The notes beneath the pieces were generated by a model. It saw only the letters and a program-made list of their open reading frames with translations, did no database searches and was not told the origin of the DNA. A stretch of DNA of 8,557 nt, from the NCBI GenBank assembly GCA_018821745.1, contig JAHJLU010000039.1:1-8557 (forward strand). The letters run 5' to 3'. Shown here in pieces: positions 1 to 6,613 of this stretch. This DNA is from Myxococcota bacterium (GTDB lineage Bacteria; Myxococcota_A; Polyangia; HGW-17). The position numbers and the translations under genes were made by a program. The first letter of the stretch is position 1. Each line of letters begins with the position of its first letter.

Positions 1-939
1 TCGGAATTTCTCAACCTTGCGGCGCTTCTCAGGGTTTTTGATTCGGGACCGGGCGATCTCGTAGAGTCTCCGTGAATTCTCCAGGATGAGGGGATTGCCG
101 GAGTTGGGGATTTTGGAGAGCCACAGATTCTGGATGCTGTGGGCAAGCCCCGGGGAGGGGATGCTCTTGTTCATGTGGGTGATTTCGTTGAGATAGTGGT
201 TGTGCTCATTGAGGACCGCCATCATTGCCTCAAACCGTTCCCAGTTGAACTTCTGCCCCAGGACGCCTTCCAGAAAGGAGATGGCACCGAAGAGATGCTT
301 CGAATAGAGCAGGACGTCCTCGTCTTTTTTGCTGTAAGCTGTGTTGATGGTGTATGTGGGCGCCCCCGAGCAGTACTCCAGGAGCTGGTTGGTGGTGCGC
401 CCTGCGTCGCAGGGGTGCGCCACGGCGATGATGGCCGCCGGTTCGGGAATCTGCTCCAGGAAGTAGGCACCCAGGGTGATCCGGTCCATGGCGCAGATGT
501 CATCGGCGATTCCCTGCCGCTCGACGGCTTCGAGACAGGCCACGTGCCCGTCGGTCCCCACGATGTTGGCGATGGCCATGAAGCTCTCGGGGATGAAGGC
601 GGCCACATCGAACCCCTTGACTATCTCAACGGGAACGGGCCAATCCAGCCATACCACGGGTGTGCCCTTGTTTTTTGCGTCGATGAGCTGCCGGTAGAAA
701 TCCAGGGTTGCCTGGGTTTCGTATTTCTGGGCTCGCAGCTCGGGGAGGGTCCAGGTGGCGGAGCCCATCTTCTGAAAGCCGAAACGGTGCCCGCGGTTCA
801 GGAGGTTCTCGTGGTCAAAGAGTGCCGCCGAACCGAGCTTGAAGGTCAGCCACGCCAGGGGGGGACGCTCGAGCAGCGCCAGTCCCAGTTCACTGGCGGA
901 CACGACTTTCTCTATTATCTCATAAGGTTTTAATTTCAT
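1..939 (-). CDS. 2-hydroxyacyl-CoA dehydratase D-component / HgdB-like protein (3' end outside window)
   Basis: The minus-strand frame is open from an ATG at 939 to the window edge, giving 313 residues starting MKLKPYEIIEKVV; an in-frame TGA lies three codons upstream of the ATG, which fixes the start region. The ribosome binding site is weak. The layout matches the HgdB/BcrB/BcrC-like family (2-hydroxyacyl-CoA dehydratase D-component, PF06050): a 'GTPVVWLDWPVP' strand at about 92-103, a cysteine in the ICAMDRITLGAYF segment (Cys149, where relatives have C-S-Y-x-K/R), a 'HPCDAGRT' motif (Cys177), then a helical segment resembling the family's 'LEGVLGQKFNWERFEAMM'. Cys135 and Cys190 are further cysteines. 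In the family, cysteines of this kind bind a [4Fe-4S] cluster, and the enzymes carry out radical dehydration or benzoyl-CoA reduction with a second subunit and an ATP-dependent activator. The missing C-terminus would be about 70-120 residues. Partner genes would be expected to the left, outside the window. Substrate cannot be assigned. Confidence 0.82.
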   Translation of the reverse strand, partial: MKLKPYEIIEKVVSASELGLALLERPPLAWLTFKLGSAALFDHENLLNRGHRFGFQKMGSATWTLPELRAQKYETQATLDFYRQLIDAKNKGTPVVWLDWPVPVEIVKGFDVAAFIPESFMAIANIVGTDGHVACLEAVERQGIADDICAMDRITLGAYFLEQIPEPAAIIAVAHPCDAGRTTNQLLEYCSGAPTYTINTAYSKKDEDVLLYSKHLFGAISFLEGVLGQKFNWERFEAMMAVLNEHNHYLNEITHMNKSIPSPGLAHSIQNLWLSKIPNSGNPLILENSRRLYEIARSRIKNPEKRRKVEKFR

Positions 940-971
940 AAACGCTCAGGGGCAGTTCAGGGCATGTGTGA

Positions 972-988
972 TTAACCCTACTGGTTAA
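972..988. promoter_or_regulatory. Palindrome TTAACC-N5-GGTTAA upstream of the dehydratase-like gene
   Basis: Perfect 6-bp inverted repeat with a 5-base centre, 33-49 bp upstream of the start codon at 939. It is AT-rich and not followed by a T-tract on the minus strand, so it is more like an operator than a terminator. A second, imperfect 20-bp palindrome (TGGTAACAGCCCGGTAACCA, 7 of 10 pairs match) lies at 1014-1033. No convincing sigma-70 promoter was found in the 940-1090 gap. Function is inferred from position only. Confidence 0.25.
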
Positions 989-1090
989 AAGAAGCATCGC
1001 GGCGGCCATTACGTGGTAACAGCCCGGTAACCACCCCTGCCGCAATATCACTTTTTACCCCCTGCGGTCTACTCAAAATCTGCGTGACGG

Positions 1091-2623
1091 TCAGGGGTGC
1101 TCGAAGGCGCCGGGGTCGTTGGCACCTGCGACCGGGCGAGGCTCGCTGGACTGGTGGATGAGATACTGGCGGCTCAGGGGATAGGAGGCCAGGGCAGCTT
1201 CCAGTGCCCTGCCGCCGTCGATGGCGTCGGAGGTGCCGCCCAGGGTGTAGTCGCCACCGGAGAAATCCGTGAAGCCCGGGTCGGTCTCTTCGATGTTGTC
1301 CAGGGGTGTGATGGTGCCGTTGTTGGAGCCGTGGACTTCGCGCCACCCCGTGGGGAGCCAGTTGTTCTCCAGGGCGATGATCCCCTCGCCGCCGCTGATG
1401 GCCATGTAGGTGCCACCGGCGGTGGCGTAGATCACGTTGTTGAAGCAGACGGCGCTCTCGTCTCCCGAGGAAATCCCCAGCAGGGTAGTGTTGCCGCTGC
1501 GATAGGAGATGACCGTGTTGTTGTAAAACCAGAGCGTCCCCTTGCGGTAGCGGGTAAAGTCGCCACTGTCACCGCCGTAGTGGAGGACCTGACCGTTCTC
1601 CTCCACGTCGTGCTTGATGAGGATGTTGCCGTAGACGTGGGTCTGGGCGTAGGCGGGATCGTTATAAAAATCTTCGTAGTCACTGTCCACCAGGTCGATG
1701 GTGCGGTTCCCCGCCTCAATCCAGTTGAATCGGATGACCGTGCCCTTGGAGCGATCCTTGAGGTTGTTGCCGGGGCACCCGTCGCGCAGGGGACCGAAGT
1801 GGTTGTACTGGAAGGTGATGTGATCCGACTCCGTGTAGTTGTTGTGCTCGTAGATGGAGCCCTCGATGCCGTTGCCGTGGATGTAGTTTCCCTCGAGGAG
1901 CAGGTATGACGATGCGCTCCCGGCGAAGAAGCCGTTCCCGCTGTCCGTGAGTGTGCAGCCCCGGACGGTGATGTGATCGCCCTCCTCCACGTGGATTGCG
2001 GCGGCGTTCTCCACAAAGGTCTGGGCGCTGCCGGAGTCATCGGTGAAGTCATAGGCGGGACGCGCCGAGCGGATCTCCAGGTTCTCAATGGAGATGTAGG
2101 AGGGGAAATCCGACGAGTGGCTGACGCCGCCCACCTTCACCACGCTGCGGACCTCGTTCCAGTAATCAAGGGCCAGGGGGGTGAGGGCGTCTTCCCCGGT
2201 GATGACGGGCAGATCCCCACTGGGAGCGGGGACACCACGGACCACCAGCGGCGCCTCGGCCGTTCCCGCCGTGGCCAGGGCAAATTTGCAGCGATAGGGC
2301 TCGGCGCGGTAGTGGATGAGGACCAGGGTGGAGGGGGTGAGGGACTCCCAGTTCACCTCACAGGGATCCGTGAGGGCCAGCCCCGGTCCCACCTCGATGG
2401 TGGTCTCGAAGGTGATGTTGTTTATGTTGTTGACGTTGTTTGTGTTGTTCACGTTGTTCGTGTTGTTCACGTTGTTCGTGTTGTTCACGTTGTTTGTGTT
2501 GTTCGTGTTGTTCACATTGTTTGTGTTGTTGACGTTGTTCGTGTTGTTTCCCGTCCCAGAGTCGTCGTCACAGGCGGGTAAGAGAGCCAGTATCATGGTG
2601 AAAAGCGCTATTCGAAGTGTCAT
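1091..2623 (-). CDS. Lipoprotein with Asn-rich linker, right-handed beta-helix and choice-of-anchor-Q-like C-terminus
   Basis: The predicted product has 510 residues. The chosen ATG at 2623 follows a good ribosome binding site (GGGAGG, 4-5 bases upstream) and directly begins a lipoprotein signal peptide; a longer reading from GTG 2665 would add 14 residues and bury the signal. The lipobox is LPAC (Cys18), followed by DDDS. Residues 26-70 are fifteen perfect NN(T/V/I) triplets. Residues about 175-420 contain repeated short strands typical of right-handed parallel beta-helix proteins (for example YISIENLEI, HITVRGCTL, LLLEGNYIH, HITFQYNHF, LWFYNNTVI). The end, with DPGFTDFSGGDYTLGG, SDAIDGG and a final NDPGAFEHP, resembles the 'DPLFVD..GDY.L...S.AIDAG...DIGAYE' signature of choice-of-anchor Q proteins. 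It is therefore likely anchored in the envelope and may bind or cleave polysaccharide. No lyase catalytic set is identifiable, so an enzymatic role is not claimed. Confidence 0.88.
   Translation of the reverse strand: MTLRIALFTMILALLPACDDDSGTGNNTNNVNNTNNVNNTNNTNNVNNTNNVNNTNNVNNTNNVNNINNITFETTIEVGPGLALTDPCEVNWESLTPSTLVLIHYRAEPYRCKFALATAGTAEAPLVVRGVPAPSGDLPVITGEDALTPLALDYWNEVRSVVKVGGVSHSSDFPSYISIENLEIRSARPAYDFTDDSGSAQTFVENAAAIHVEEGDHITVRGCTLTDSGNGFFAGSASSYLLLEGNYIHGNGIEGSIYEHNNYTESDHITFQYNHFGPLRDGCPGNNLKDRSKGTVIRFNWIEAGNRTIDLVDSDYEDFYNDPAYAQTHVYGNILIKHDVEENGQVLHYGGDSGDFTRYRKGTLWFYNNTVISYRSGNTTLLGISSGDESAVCFNNVIYATAGGTYMAISGGEGIIALENNWLPTGWREVHGSNNGTITPLDNIEETDPGFTDFSGGDYTLGGTSDAIDGGRALEAALASYPLSRQYLIHQSSEPRPVAGANDPGAFEHP
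2414..2548 (-). repeat. Tandem 9-bp coding repeat (15 units) encoding NN(T/V/I)
   Basis: Fifteen uninterrupted 9-bp units encode the Asn-rich linker just after the lipid-anchored cysteine: seven NNT, six NNV and two NNI. The unit is Asn-Asn (mostly AAC AAC) plus one codon that varies (ACN, GTN or ATN). Because the unit is 9 bp, gain or loss of copies keeps the frame. On the opposite strand it produces hydrophobic Leu/Phe/Val-rich spurious reading frames. Confidence 0.95.
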
Positions 2624-2656
2624 GGTGCCTCCCGAAGCATAAGGGTTCTGGGAGCA

Positions 2657-2671
2657 GCATATCACATATGC
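2657..2671. promoter_or_regulatory. Palindrome GCATAT-CAC-ATATGC upstream of the beta-helix lipoprotein gene
   Basis: A perfect 6-bp inverted repeat with a 3-base centre, 34-48 bp upstream of the start codon at 2623. Position and symmetry suit a transcription factor operator or a site overlapping the promoter. A -10-like CATATG/GATATG is embedded, but no good -35 partner is visible. Could also be chance. Confidence 0.3.
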
Positions 2672-2735
2672 GGGTCAGGGCCATGAAAGTTGACGCGGTG
2701 GAGTGGCAAATTGGTCGGGGAGGCACAAGGGGGGG

Positions 2736-4751
2736 TCAGCGGATCTCGGCGGTGGAGCCCTTTATGGCTTTATGAGGTTGGGCGCGGCCGCCCAGGTACT
2801 TCGCCAGGAAACCTTCCGTGCGGGCGATGTAGTCCATGCGGTTGGGTTCACGGCGAAATCCGTGGCCCTCATCGGGATAGACCACATAGAGGACCTTCCC
2901 CTTGTTTTTTCGGATGGCCTTGACGATCTGGTTGGACTCGTGGATCTTCACCCGGGGATCGTTGGCACCCTGGAAAATGGCCAGGGGAGTCTTGATGCGA
3001 TCGGCATGGTAGAGGGGGCTGCGCTCCTTGAGCATCTTTTCCTCGGTCGCGAGATCTCCCACGCGGGTCTTGAATATCGCCATCATGGGTTTCCAGTAGG
3101 GAGGGACACTCTTGAGCAAGGTGATGATGGAGGAGGGACCAACAATATCAACGCCAACGGCATAGAGATCGGGGGTGAAGGTTACCCCTGCGAGGGTCGC
3201 GTAGCCTCCGTAGGAGCCCCCCATGATGCCCACACGCTTTGGGTCGACGTTTGCATTGGCGATGGCCCACTTGACCGCGTCCGTGAGGTCATGCTGCATC
3301 TTGCGGCCCCACTCCTTGTTGCCCGCGTTGAGGAATTTCTTCCCGAACCCCGTGGAGCCCCGGAAGTTCACCTCGAGGGTGACGTAGCCGCGGTTTGCCA
3401 GCCACTGAACCATGGGGGTGTAGGTGTACTTGTCCTGGTGCCAGGGACCACCGTGGACCAGAAGGACCATGGGCTGCTTGCCCGGGAGGGGAAGGGCGGG
3501 CTTGGCCAGGTAACACACCACATCCAGGCCGTCACGGGCCTTGATGACTACGGGTTCCTTGGTGGAGAGCCTGTATTTTTTCAGTTCCCTGCGGGTCTCC
3601 ACCAGCAGCGAGAAGGTCCCCCCCTTTCGTTCATAGAGGTAATATTTCGCGGGGTGACCGGGGCCGCCCACGGCCACGACCCACTTCATGTTGTCGTAGG
3701 AGCGGTTCACAATCCCGAAGCGCAGCTTGCCCGCCAGTTTTCGCATGTTGTCCAGATCCTTCTTAAAGGTCGGATCCAGCGCTTTCCACTCCTTGTATAT
3801 GTATTCGGTGCTGACGGCCTCGATCTTGTAAGTGTCGGGGTTGATGGCGACGCCGGAGAGATCTGCCTTGGGGTTGGTGAAGATCTCGGTGATCTTGTTG
3901 TTTTTCAGGTTGATGCTGTAAAGGCGTGTCATGTCGCTGCCCTTGTTGCCCAGGACAATGAGGTGTTTTCCGTCCTTGGAAAAGGTGACGGGGCCTCCGC
4001 TGTCCAGCGCGGACCAGGTGCGGATTGTTTTCCATTTTGCTTTGGTGGAGGTGCGGACCATGAGCCCCTTTTCCCCTTTGTCATTCATGGAGAGGGCGGC
4101 CCGGACCTTCATGTTCCAGTCGGCGACCCAGCCCAGCACGTTGCCGGGGTTTTGGGTGTCGAGGGTCAACTTGCCCGTCTTGAGGCTCAGGCGATACACG
4201 TCGAAGAGCTGCTTGTTTCGCTTGTTCATGGAGATGAGGATGGTGTCGGCGTGACGCTTGTTCACCGCCACGATGGAGGTGCGCACACCGGTCTCCGGCG
4301 TGAGGAGGCGGGTGGTGAGCTTGACCACATCGGTCTGATAGATGCGGAAGTCCTCGTTGCCTCCCTTGTCCTGGGCATAGAGGATGGATCCGGAGTCCGG
4401 GGACCAGAAGTAGCCCCGGATGCCCCTGTAGGTGTCGGTGGTGACAGCCCTGGCGTCGGAGGCGCCGATGGTCTGCACCCAGACATTGAGTACACCCTTG
4501 ACCGGCGCGATGAAGGCGAGCTTTTTCCCGTCGGGGGAGATCTGCAGCCCCGATTTTTTGGGATTGCCAAAAAGCAGATCCCGGGGGATCAGGTTGGCGT
4601 GAACGGGCAGTGGAGTGGTCTTGGGGGCCGTGACCGGAGGGTTTGCCTTTGGATCAGTGGCGGGGGTGGTCGGGGGATCACTGGGGGTATTTTTATGGCA
4701 GGAGCTCAGCGCTCCCCCCAGCAGCAAAACGAGAATGAGCATTGATTTCAT
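2736..4751 (-). CDS. Lipoprotein S9-family (prolyl oligopeptidase-like) serine peptidase
   Basis: The predicted product has 671 residues, normal for the S9 acylaminoacyl-peptidase/dipeptidyl-peptidase group. The ATG at 4751 is chosen over an upstream start at 4853 because it has an AGGAAGG ribosome binding site 8 bases away and opens directly into a lipoprotein signal peptide (MKSMLILVLLLGGALSSC, lipobox LSSC, Cys18). A Pro/Thr-rich linker (about 21-50) follows. Residues about 55-390 are a beta-propeller with TolB/WD40-like turns such as SPDGKKLAF (72-80), SPDSGS (117) and SKDGKHLIVL. Residues about 400-665 are the alpha/beta-hydrolase domain: HGGPW at 433, the NFRGSTGFGK segment, nucleophile GGSYGG with Ser513, GANDPRV with Asp598, and DEGHGF with His630. 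Spacing of the triad agrees with the family. It should hydrolyse short peptides after export, tethered to a membrane; the exact S9 subfamily and substrate preference are not decidable here. Confidence 0.94.
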   Translation of the reverse strand: MKSMLILVLLLGGALSSCHKNTPSDPPTTPATDPKANPPVTAPKTTPLPVHANLIPRDLLFGNPKKSGLQISPDGKKLAFIAPVKGVLNVWVQTIGASDARAVTTDTYRGIRGYFWSPDSGSILYAQDKGGNEDFRIYQTDVVKLTTRLLTPETGVRTSIVAVNKRHADTILISMNKRNKQLFDVYRLSLKTGKLTLDTQNPGNVLGWVADWNMKVRAALSMNDKGEKGLMVRTSTKAKWKTIRTWSALDSGGPVTFSKDGKHLIVLGNKGSDMTRLYSINLKNNKITEIFTNPKADLSGVAINPDTYKIEAVSTEYIYKEWKALDPTFKKDLDNMRKLAGKLRFGIVNRSYDNMKWVVAVGGPGHPAKYYLYERKGGTFSLLVETRRELKKYRLSTKEPVVIKARDGLDVVCYLAKPALPLPGKQPMVLLVHGGPWHQDKYTYTPMVQWLANRGYVTLEVNFRGSTGFGKKFLNAGNKEWGRKMQHDLTDAVKWAIANANVDPKRVGIMGGSYGGYATLAGVTFTPDLYAVGVDIVGPSSIITLLKSVPPYWKPMMAIFKTRVGDLATEEKMLKERSPLYHADRIKTPLAIFQGANDPRVKIHESNQIVKAIRKNKGKVLYVVYPDEGHGFRREPNRMDYIARTEGFLAKYLGGRAQPHKAIKGSTAEIR

Positions 4752-4830
4752 GGGAGATGCCTTCCTGGCCCACAGGGACAAGGGCCGATATAATGAGATA
4801 ACCTGAGTGGTTGATGGTTCGTTCACGGGG

Positions 4831-4836
4831 AATATA
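4831..4836 (-). promoter_or_regulatory. Possible -10 element (TATATT) for the S9 peptidase gene
   Basis: The minus strand reads TATATT 80 bases upstream of the ATG at 4751. The 17-bp-spaced -35 position reads TACTCA, a poor match. Another candidate -10, in CTCATTATATC near 4786-4796, also lacks a good -35. The 190-bp gap 4752-4941 holds no clear hairpin terminator for the upstream gene. Confidence 0.2.
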
Positions 4837-4941
4837 CCACGGGTGGAGGCCATTGAGTACCCTGCATTCAGAGGAGCTAAACAGGAGGAGCAGAAAAAAT
4901 ATGCCCCAATGAATCAATTTATTTTCGTGGAGAGGGGAGGA

Positions 4942-6039
4942 TTACTGGACGTCGATGGTGAGGGTGAAGTTAACCGGGCTGCTGCAGTCATTGTCACCGC
5001 TGTCGGCCACGATGTACACGGTGCCGGCTCCGCCATGGTGTGTATACGATAATACTTCCGTGAAAGGAGTGGCCGTGTTGGTGTCCACAAAATCCAGGGC
5101 GTTCTGGGCATCGAAATCGAAGCAGTCGTCCAGCAGAAAGAGGACGCCGTCAACGTCGGAGTCGAAGGTGGCGGTGAGGACATCGTTGTTGGCCATGTCG
5201 ACGGAGTACACCACCTCGGGGCCATCAAAGCCGATGTAGGGGAAATAGAGGCTGGAGCCCACGGTGCAGATGTCGCCGGTGATCACGTCGTGGGTGCTTG
5301 ACACGGGAGTGGCGGGGCAGGTGGCCTCACACATTGCCAGGTCGAAGGTGCAGGTTTCGGTGCAGGAGAGGGTGCCGCCCGTGAAGCCCTGGTCGATGGT
5401 CAGGCAGTCGCTCCCGCCGAGATTGGAGCCGTCACAGGTCTCGTCGCCTACGATCAGATCATCACCACAGACGGGCGTACAGATCTGGGGCTCGGAGTCA
5501 TCACAGGTCCAGCCCGTCTCGACCTCGCAGAAGGGGCTGCAGCCGTCGTTTGCGTCGTTGTTGCCGTCGTCGCAGCCTTCGACTTCAAGGAGCAGGCCGT
5601 CGCCACAACCCGCGGTACACACGGAAGGGGATTCGGTTGTGCAGGACCAGCCCAGCTCCACAGAGCAAGACGCGTCACAACCGTCTTCTGAGTCGTTGTT
5701 GCCATCGTCGCACGCCTCATCGGCATCCACGGTGCCGTTTCCGCAGGTGGTCACACAGACCGAGGGGGAAGCAGTGGTGCATTCCCAGCCGGGTTCTACG
5801 GTACACACGGAGCTGCAGCCGTCGTCGGGATTGAGGTTGCCGTCGTCACACACTTCATTCCCTTCGAGAACTCCATCACCGCAGATGGCGTTGACGTTGT
5901 TGGTGTTATTGGTGTTGTTCGTGTTGTTGATGTTATTGGTGTTGTTCGTATTGTTGACGTTGTTTGTGTTGTTGCTGCTGTCGTCGTCGCAGCTTGCAAG
6001 GGTGAGAGCAAGCACTGTAAGAAGAAGAATGGTTTTCAT
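4942..6039 (-). CDS. Lipoprotein with Asn-rich linker and Myxococcus-type disulfide (DUF4215) repeats
   Basis: The predicted product has 365 residues. The ATG at 6039 has a strong ribosome binding site (AAAGGAG, 6-8 bases away) and starts the signal peptide MKTILLLTVLALTLASC (lipobox LASC, Cys17), followed by DDDSS. Residues 23-49 are nine NN(T/V/I) triplets. Three 46-residue Cys-rich repeats begin at Cys53, Cys99 and Cys145; each has the pattern CG(D/N)G...CDDGN...DGC...C..E.GW.C......C, the hallmark of the myxobacterial cysteine-rich repeat family. A fourth, degenerate copy begins at Cys191 with CDGSN in place of CDDGN. Residues about 245-365 form a beta-rich domain with VLFLLDDCFDF, GAGTVYIVAD and a final FTLTIDV strand, resembling bacterial pre-peptidase C-terminal (PPC) domains. 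This points to an extracellular, disulfide-stabilised envelope protein, perhaps adhesive. No catalytic motif is visible. Confidence 0.92.
   Translation of the reverse strand: MKTILLLTVLALTLASCDDDSSNNTNNVNNTNNTNNINNTNNTNNTNNVNAICGDGVLEGNEVCDDGNLNPDDGCSSVCTVEPGWECTTASPSVCVTTCGNGTVDADEACDDGNNDSEDGCDASCSVELGWSCTTESPSVCTAGCGDGLLLEVEGCDDGNNDANDGCSPFCEVETGWTCDDSEPQICTPVCGDDLIVGDETCDGSNLGGSDCLTIDQGFTGGTLSCTETCTFDLAMCEATCPATPVSSTHDVITGDICTVGSSLYFPYIGFDGPEVVYSVDMANNDVLTATFDSDVDGVLFLLDDCFDFDAQNALDFVDTNTATPFTEVLSYTHHGGAGTVYIVADSGDNDCSSPVNFTLTIDVQ
5470..5883 (-). repeat. Three in-frame 138-bp repeats encoding Cys-rich DUF4215 units
   Basis: Units start at 5883, 5745 and 5607 on the minus strand, each exactly 46 codons. 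They share the CDDGN(L/N)(N/D) core and the eight-cysteine spacing but differ at many other positions, so they are old protein-level duplications. A divergent fourth unit continues below 5470. Confidence 0.85.
5893..5973 (-). repeat. Tandem 9-bp coding repeat (9 units) encoding NN(T/V/I)
   Basis: Nine perfect units: six NNT, two NNV and one NNI, placed between the lipidated Cys-DDDSS and the first Cys-rich repeat. The same design occurs at 2414-2548 in the beta-helix lipoprotein, with 15 units. Confidence 0.95.
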
Positions 6040-6070
6040 TTGGGACTCCTTTGTCGTTCAGTAGGTACAT

Positions 6071-6099
6071 AATATAGCACTGCGCCCGGGAGTTTGCAA
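6071..6099 (-). promoter_or_regulatory. Sigma-70-type promoter of the Cys-rich lipoprotein gene
   Basis: The minus strand reads TTGCAA (6094-6099), a 17-bp spacer, then TATATT (6071-6076). The -35 matches TTGACA at four of six bases and the -10 matches TATAAT at five of six. Transcription would start near 6064, giving a leader of about 25 bases that ends with the strong ribosome binding site. Best promoter match in the window together with that at 6750-6778. Confidence 0.62.
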
Positions 6100-6184
6100 A
6101 AAAACTATGGTGGGTACCGGTGCCACGGGCGCAAAACAGGTGCAGATGTGTGCGAAGAAATAACACTCTATGCGTCTGTACGTG

Positions 6185-6246
6185 GTTTACTGGAATTTAT
6201 GTGAAAAGTTGGAGAAGAGAGAGAGAAGATGTGGGGTTAAGAGGTT
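6185..6246 (-). terminator. C-rich, G-depleted stretch after the RNA-binding protein gene: possible Rho-dependent terminator
   Basis: Immediately after the TAG at 6247, the transcript has about 23 C and only one G in 62 bases, including a CU repeat (minus strand of 6211-6229). Such C-over-G bubbles are the known signature of Rho loading sites. No hairpin followed by a U-tract was found directly after this gene. Inferred from composition only. Confidence 0.35.
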
Positions 6247-6591
6247 CTACCAGCCACCACGGTCACGATTGTTTCCACCACCGCGGAATTCGCTGCGACC
6301 GCCGCCGCCTCTTCTGTTACCGCCGCCGCCGCCAGCGCCGCCGCCGGGCTGACGGGGACGTGCTTCGTTAACGGTGATGGTGCGTCCGGAAAGTTCGGTG
6401 CCATTAAGACTGTTGATTGCGGTGTTTGCCTCTTCATCCTGGGGCATTTCAACGAAACCAAAGCCTTTTGAACGGCCGGATTCACGATCGGTTACGATTT
6501 TCGCAGAGACAACTTCTCCGTGAATCTCGAAGGCATTGCGCAGATCGCTCTCATTGGTGGTGTAGGGAAGATTTCCAACATAAATGTTCAT
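6247..6591 (-). CDS. Small glycine-rich RRM-type RNA-binding protein
   Basis: The predicted product has 114 residues, starting MNIYVGNLPYTTNE. A single RRM domain covers about 1-78, with RNP2 IYVGNL (3-8) and RNP1 KGFGFVEM (42-49), including the aromatic residues (Tyr4, Phe44, Phe46) that stack on RNA bases in this fold. The tail (81-114) is Gly/Arg-rich with RGG-like clusters and ends in RDRGGW. This is the architecture of bacterial Rbp and cold-induced glycine-rich RNA-binding proteins, thought to bind single-stranded RNA in the cytoplasm and act as chaperones or regulators. The ATG at 6591 has a GAGAGG ribosome binding site 8 bases upstream. The gene stands alone, with its own promoter (6750-6778) and a structured leader of about 150 bases, implying post-transcriptional control, possibly by cold or by its own product. 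Confidence 0.95.
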   Translation of the reverse strand: MNIYVGNLPYTTNESDLRNAFEIHGEVVSAKIVTDRESGRSKGFGFVEMPQDEEANTAINSLNGTELSGRTITVNEARPRQPGGGAGGGGGNRRGGGGRSEFRGGGNNRDRGGW

Positions 6592-6613
6592 AACAAGAAC
6601 CTCTCAAAACATT

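Noticed and set aside
139..933. A 264-codon plus-strand open frame at the left edge
   Set aside because: It is antisense to the HgdB-like gene, which has family motifs and is open to the window edge; the plus frame has no family resemblance.
2414..2548. Short regular repeats as a CRISPR array
   Set aside because: The 9-bp units have no spacers, lie in frame within a gene and encode an Asn-rich linker.
2316..2642. Plus-strand frames rich in Leu-Phe-Val and Val-Val-His repeats, looking like membrane proteins
   Set aside because: They are the reverse complement of the Asn-rich 9-bp repeats and have no coding support.
2703..4745. A 680-codon plus-strand open frame opposite the S9 peptidase gene
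   Set aside because: It mirrors the peptidase gene almost end to end, has no recognisable domain and a composition typical of the antisense of a GC-rich gene; the minus strand has a full catalytic triad, signal peptide and ribosome binding site.
5264..6064. A 266-codon Ser/Pro-rich plus-strand frame opposite the Cys-rich lipoprotein
   Set aside because: Shadow of the DUF4215 repeats, whose cysteine pattern on the minus strand is clear.
6098..6150. Seven T (minus strand, 6098-6104) after a GTGG...CCAC pairing, as an intrinsic terminator of the RRM gene
   Set aside because: Only four base pairs close, the interior does not pair, and five bases separate it from the T-tract; the T-tract is also part of the region just upstream of the promoter at 6071-6099.
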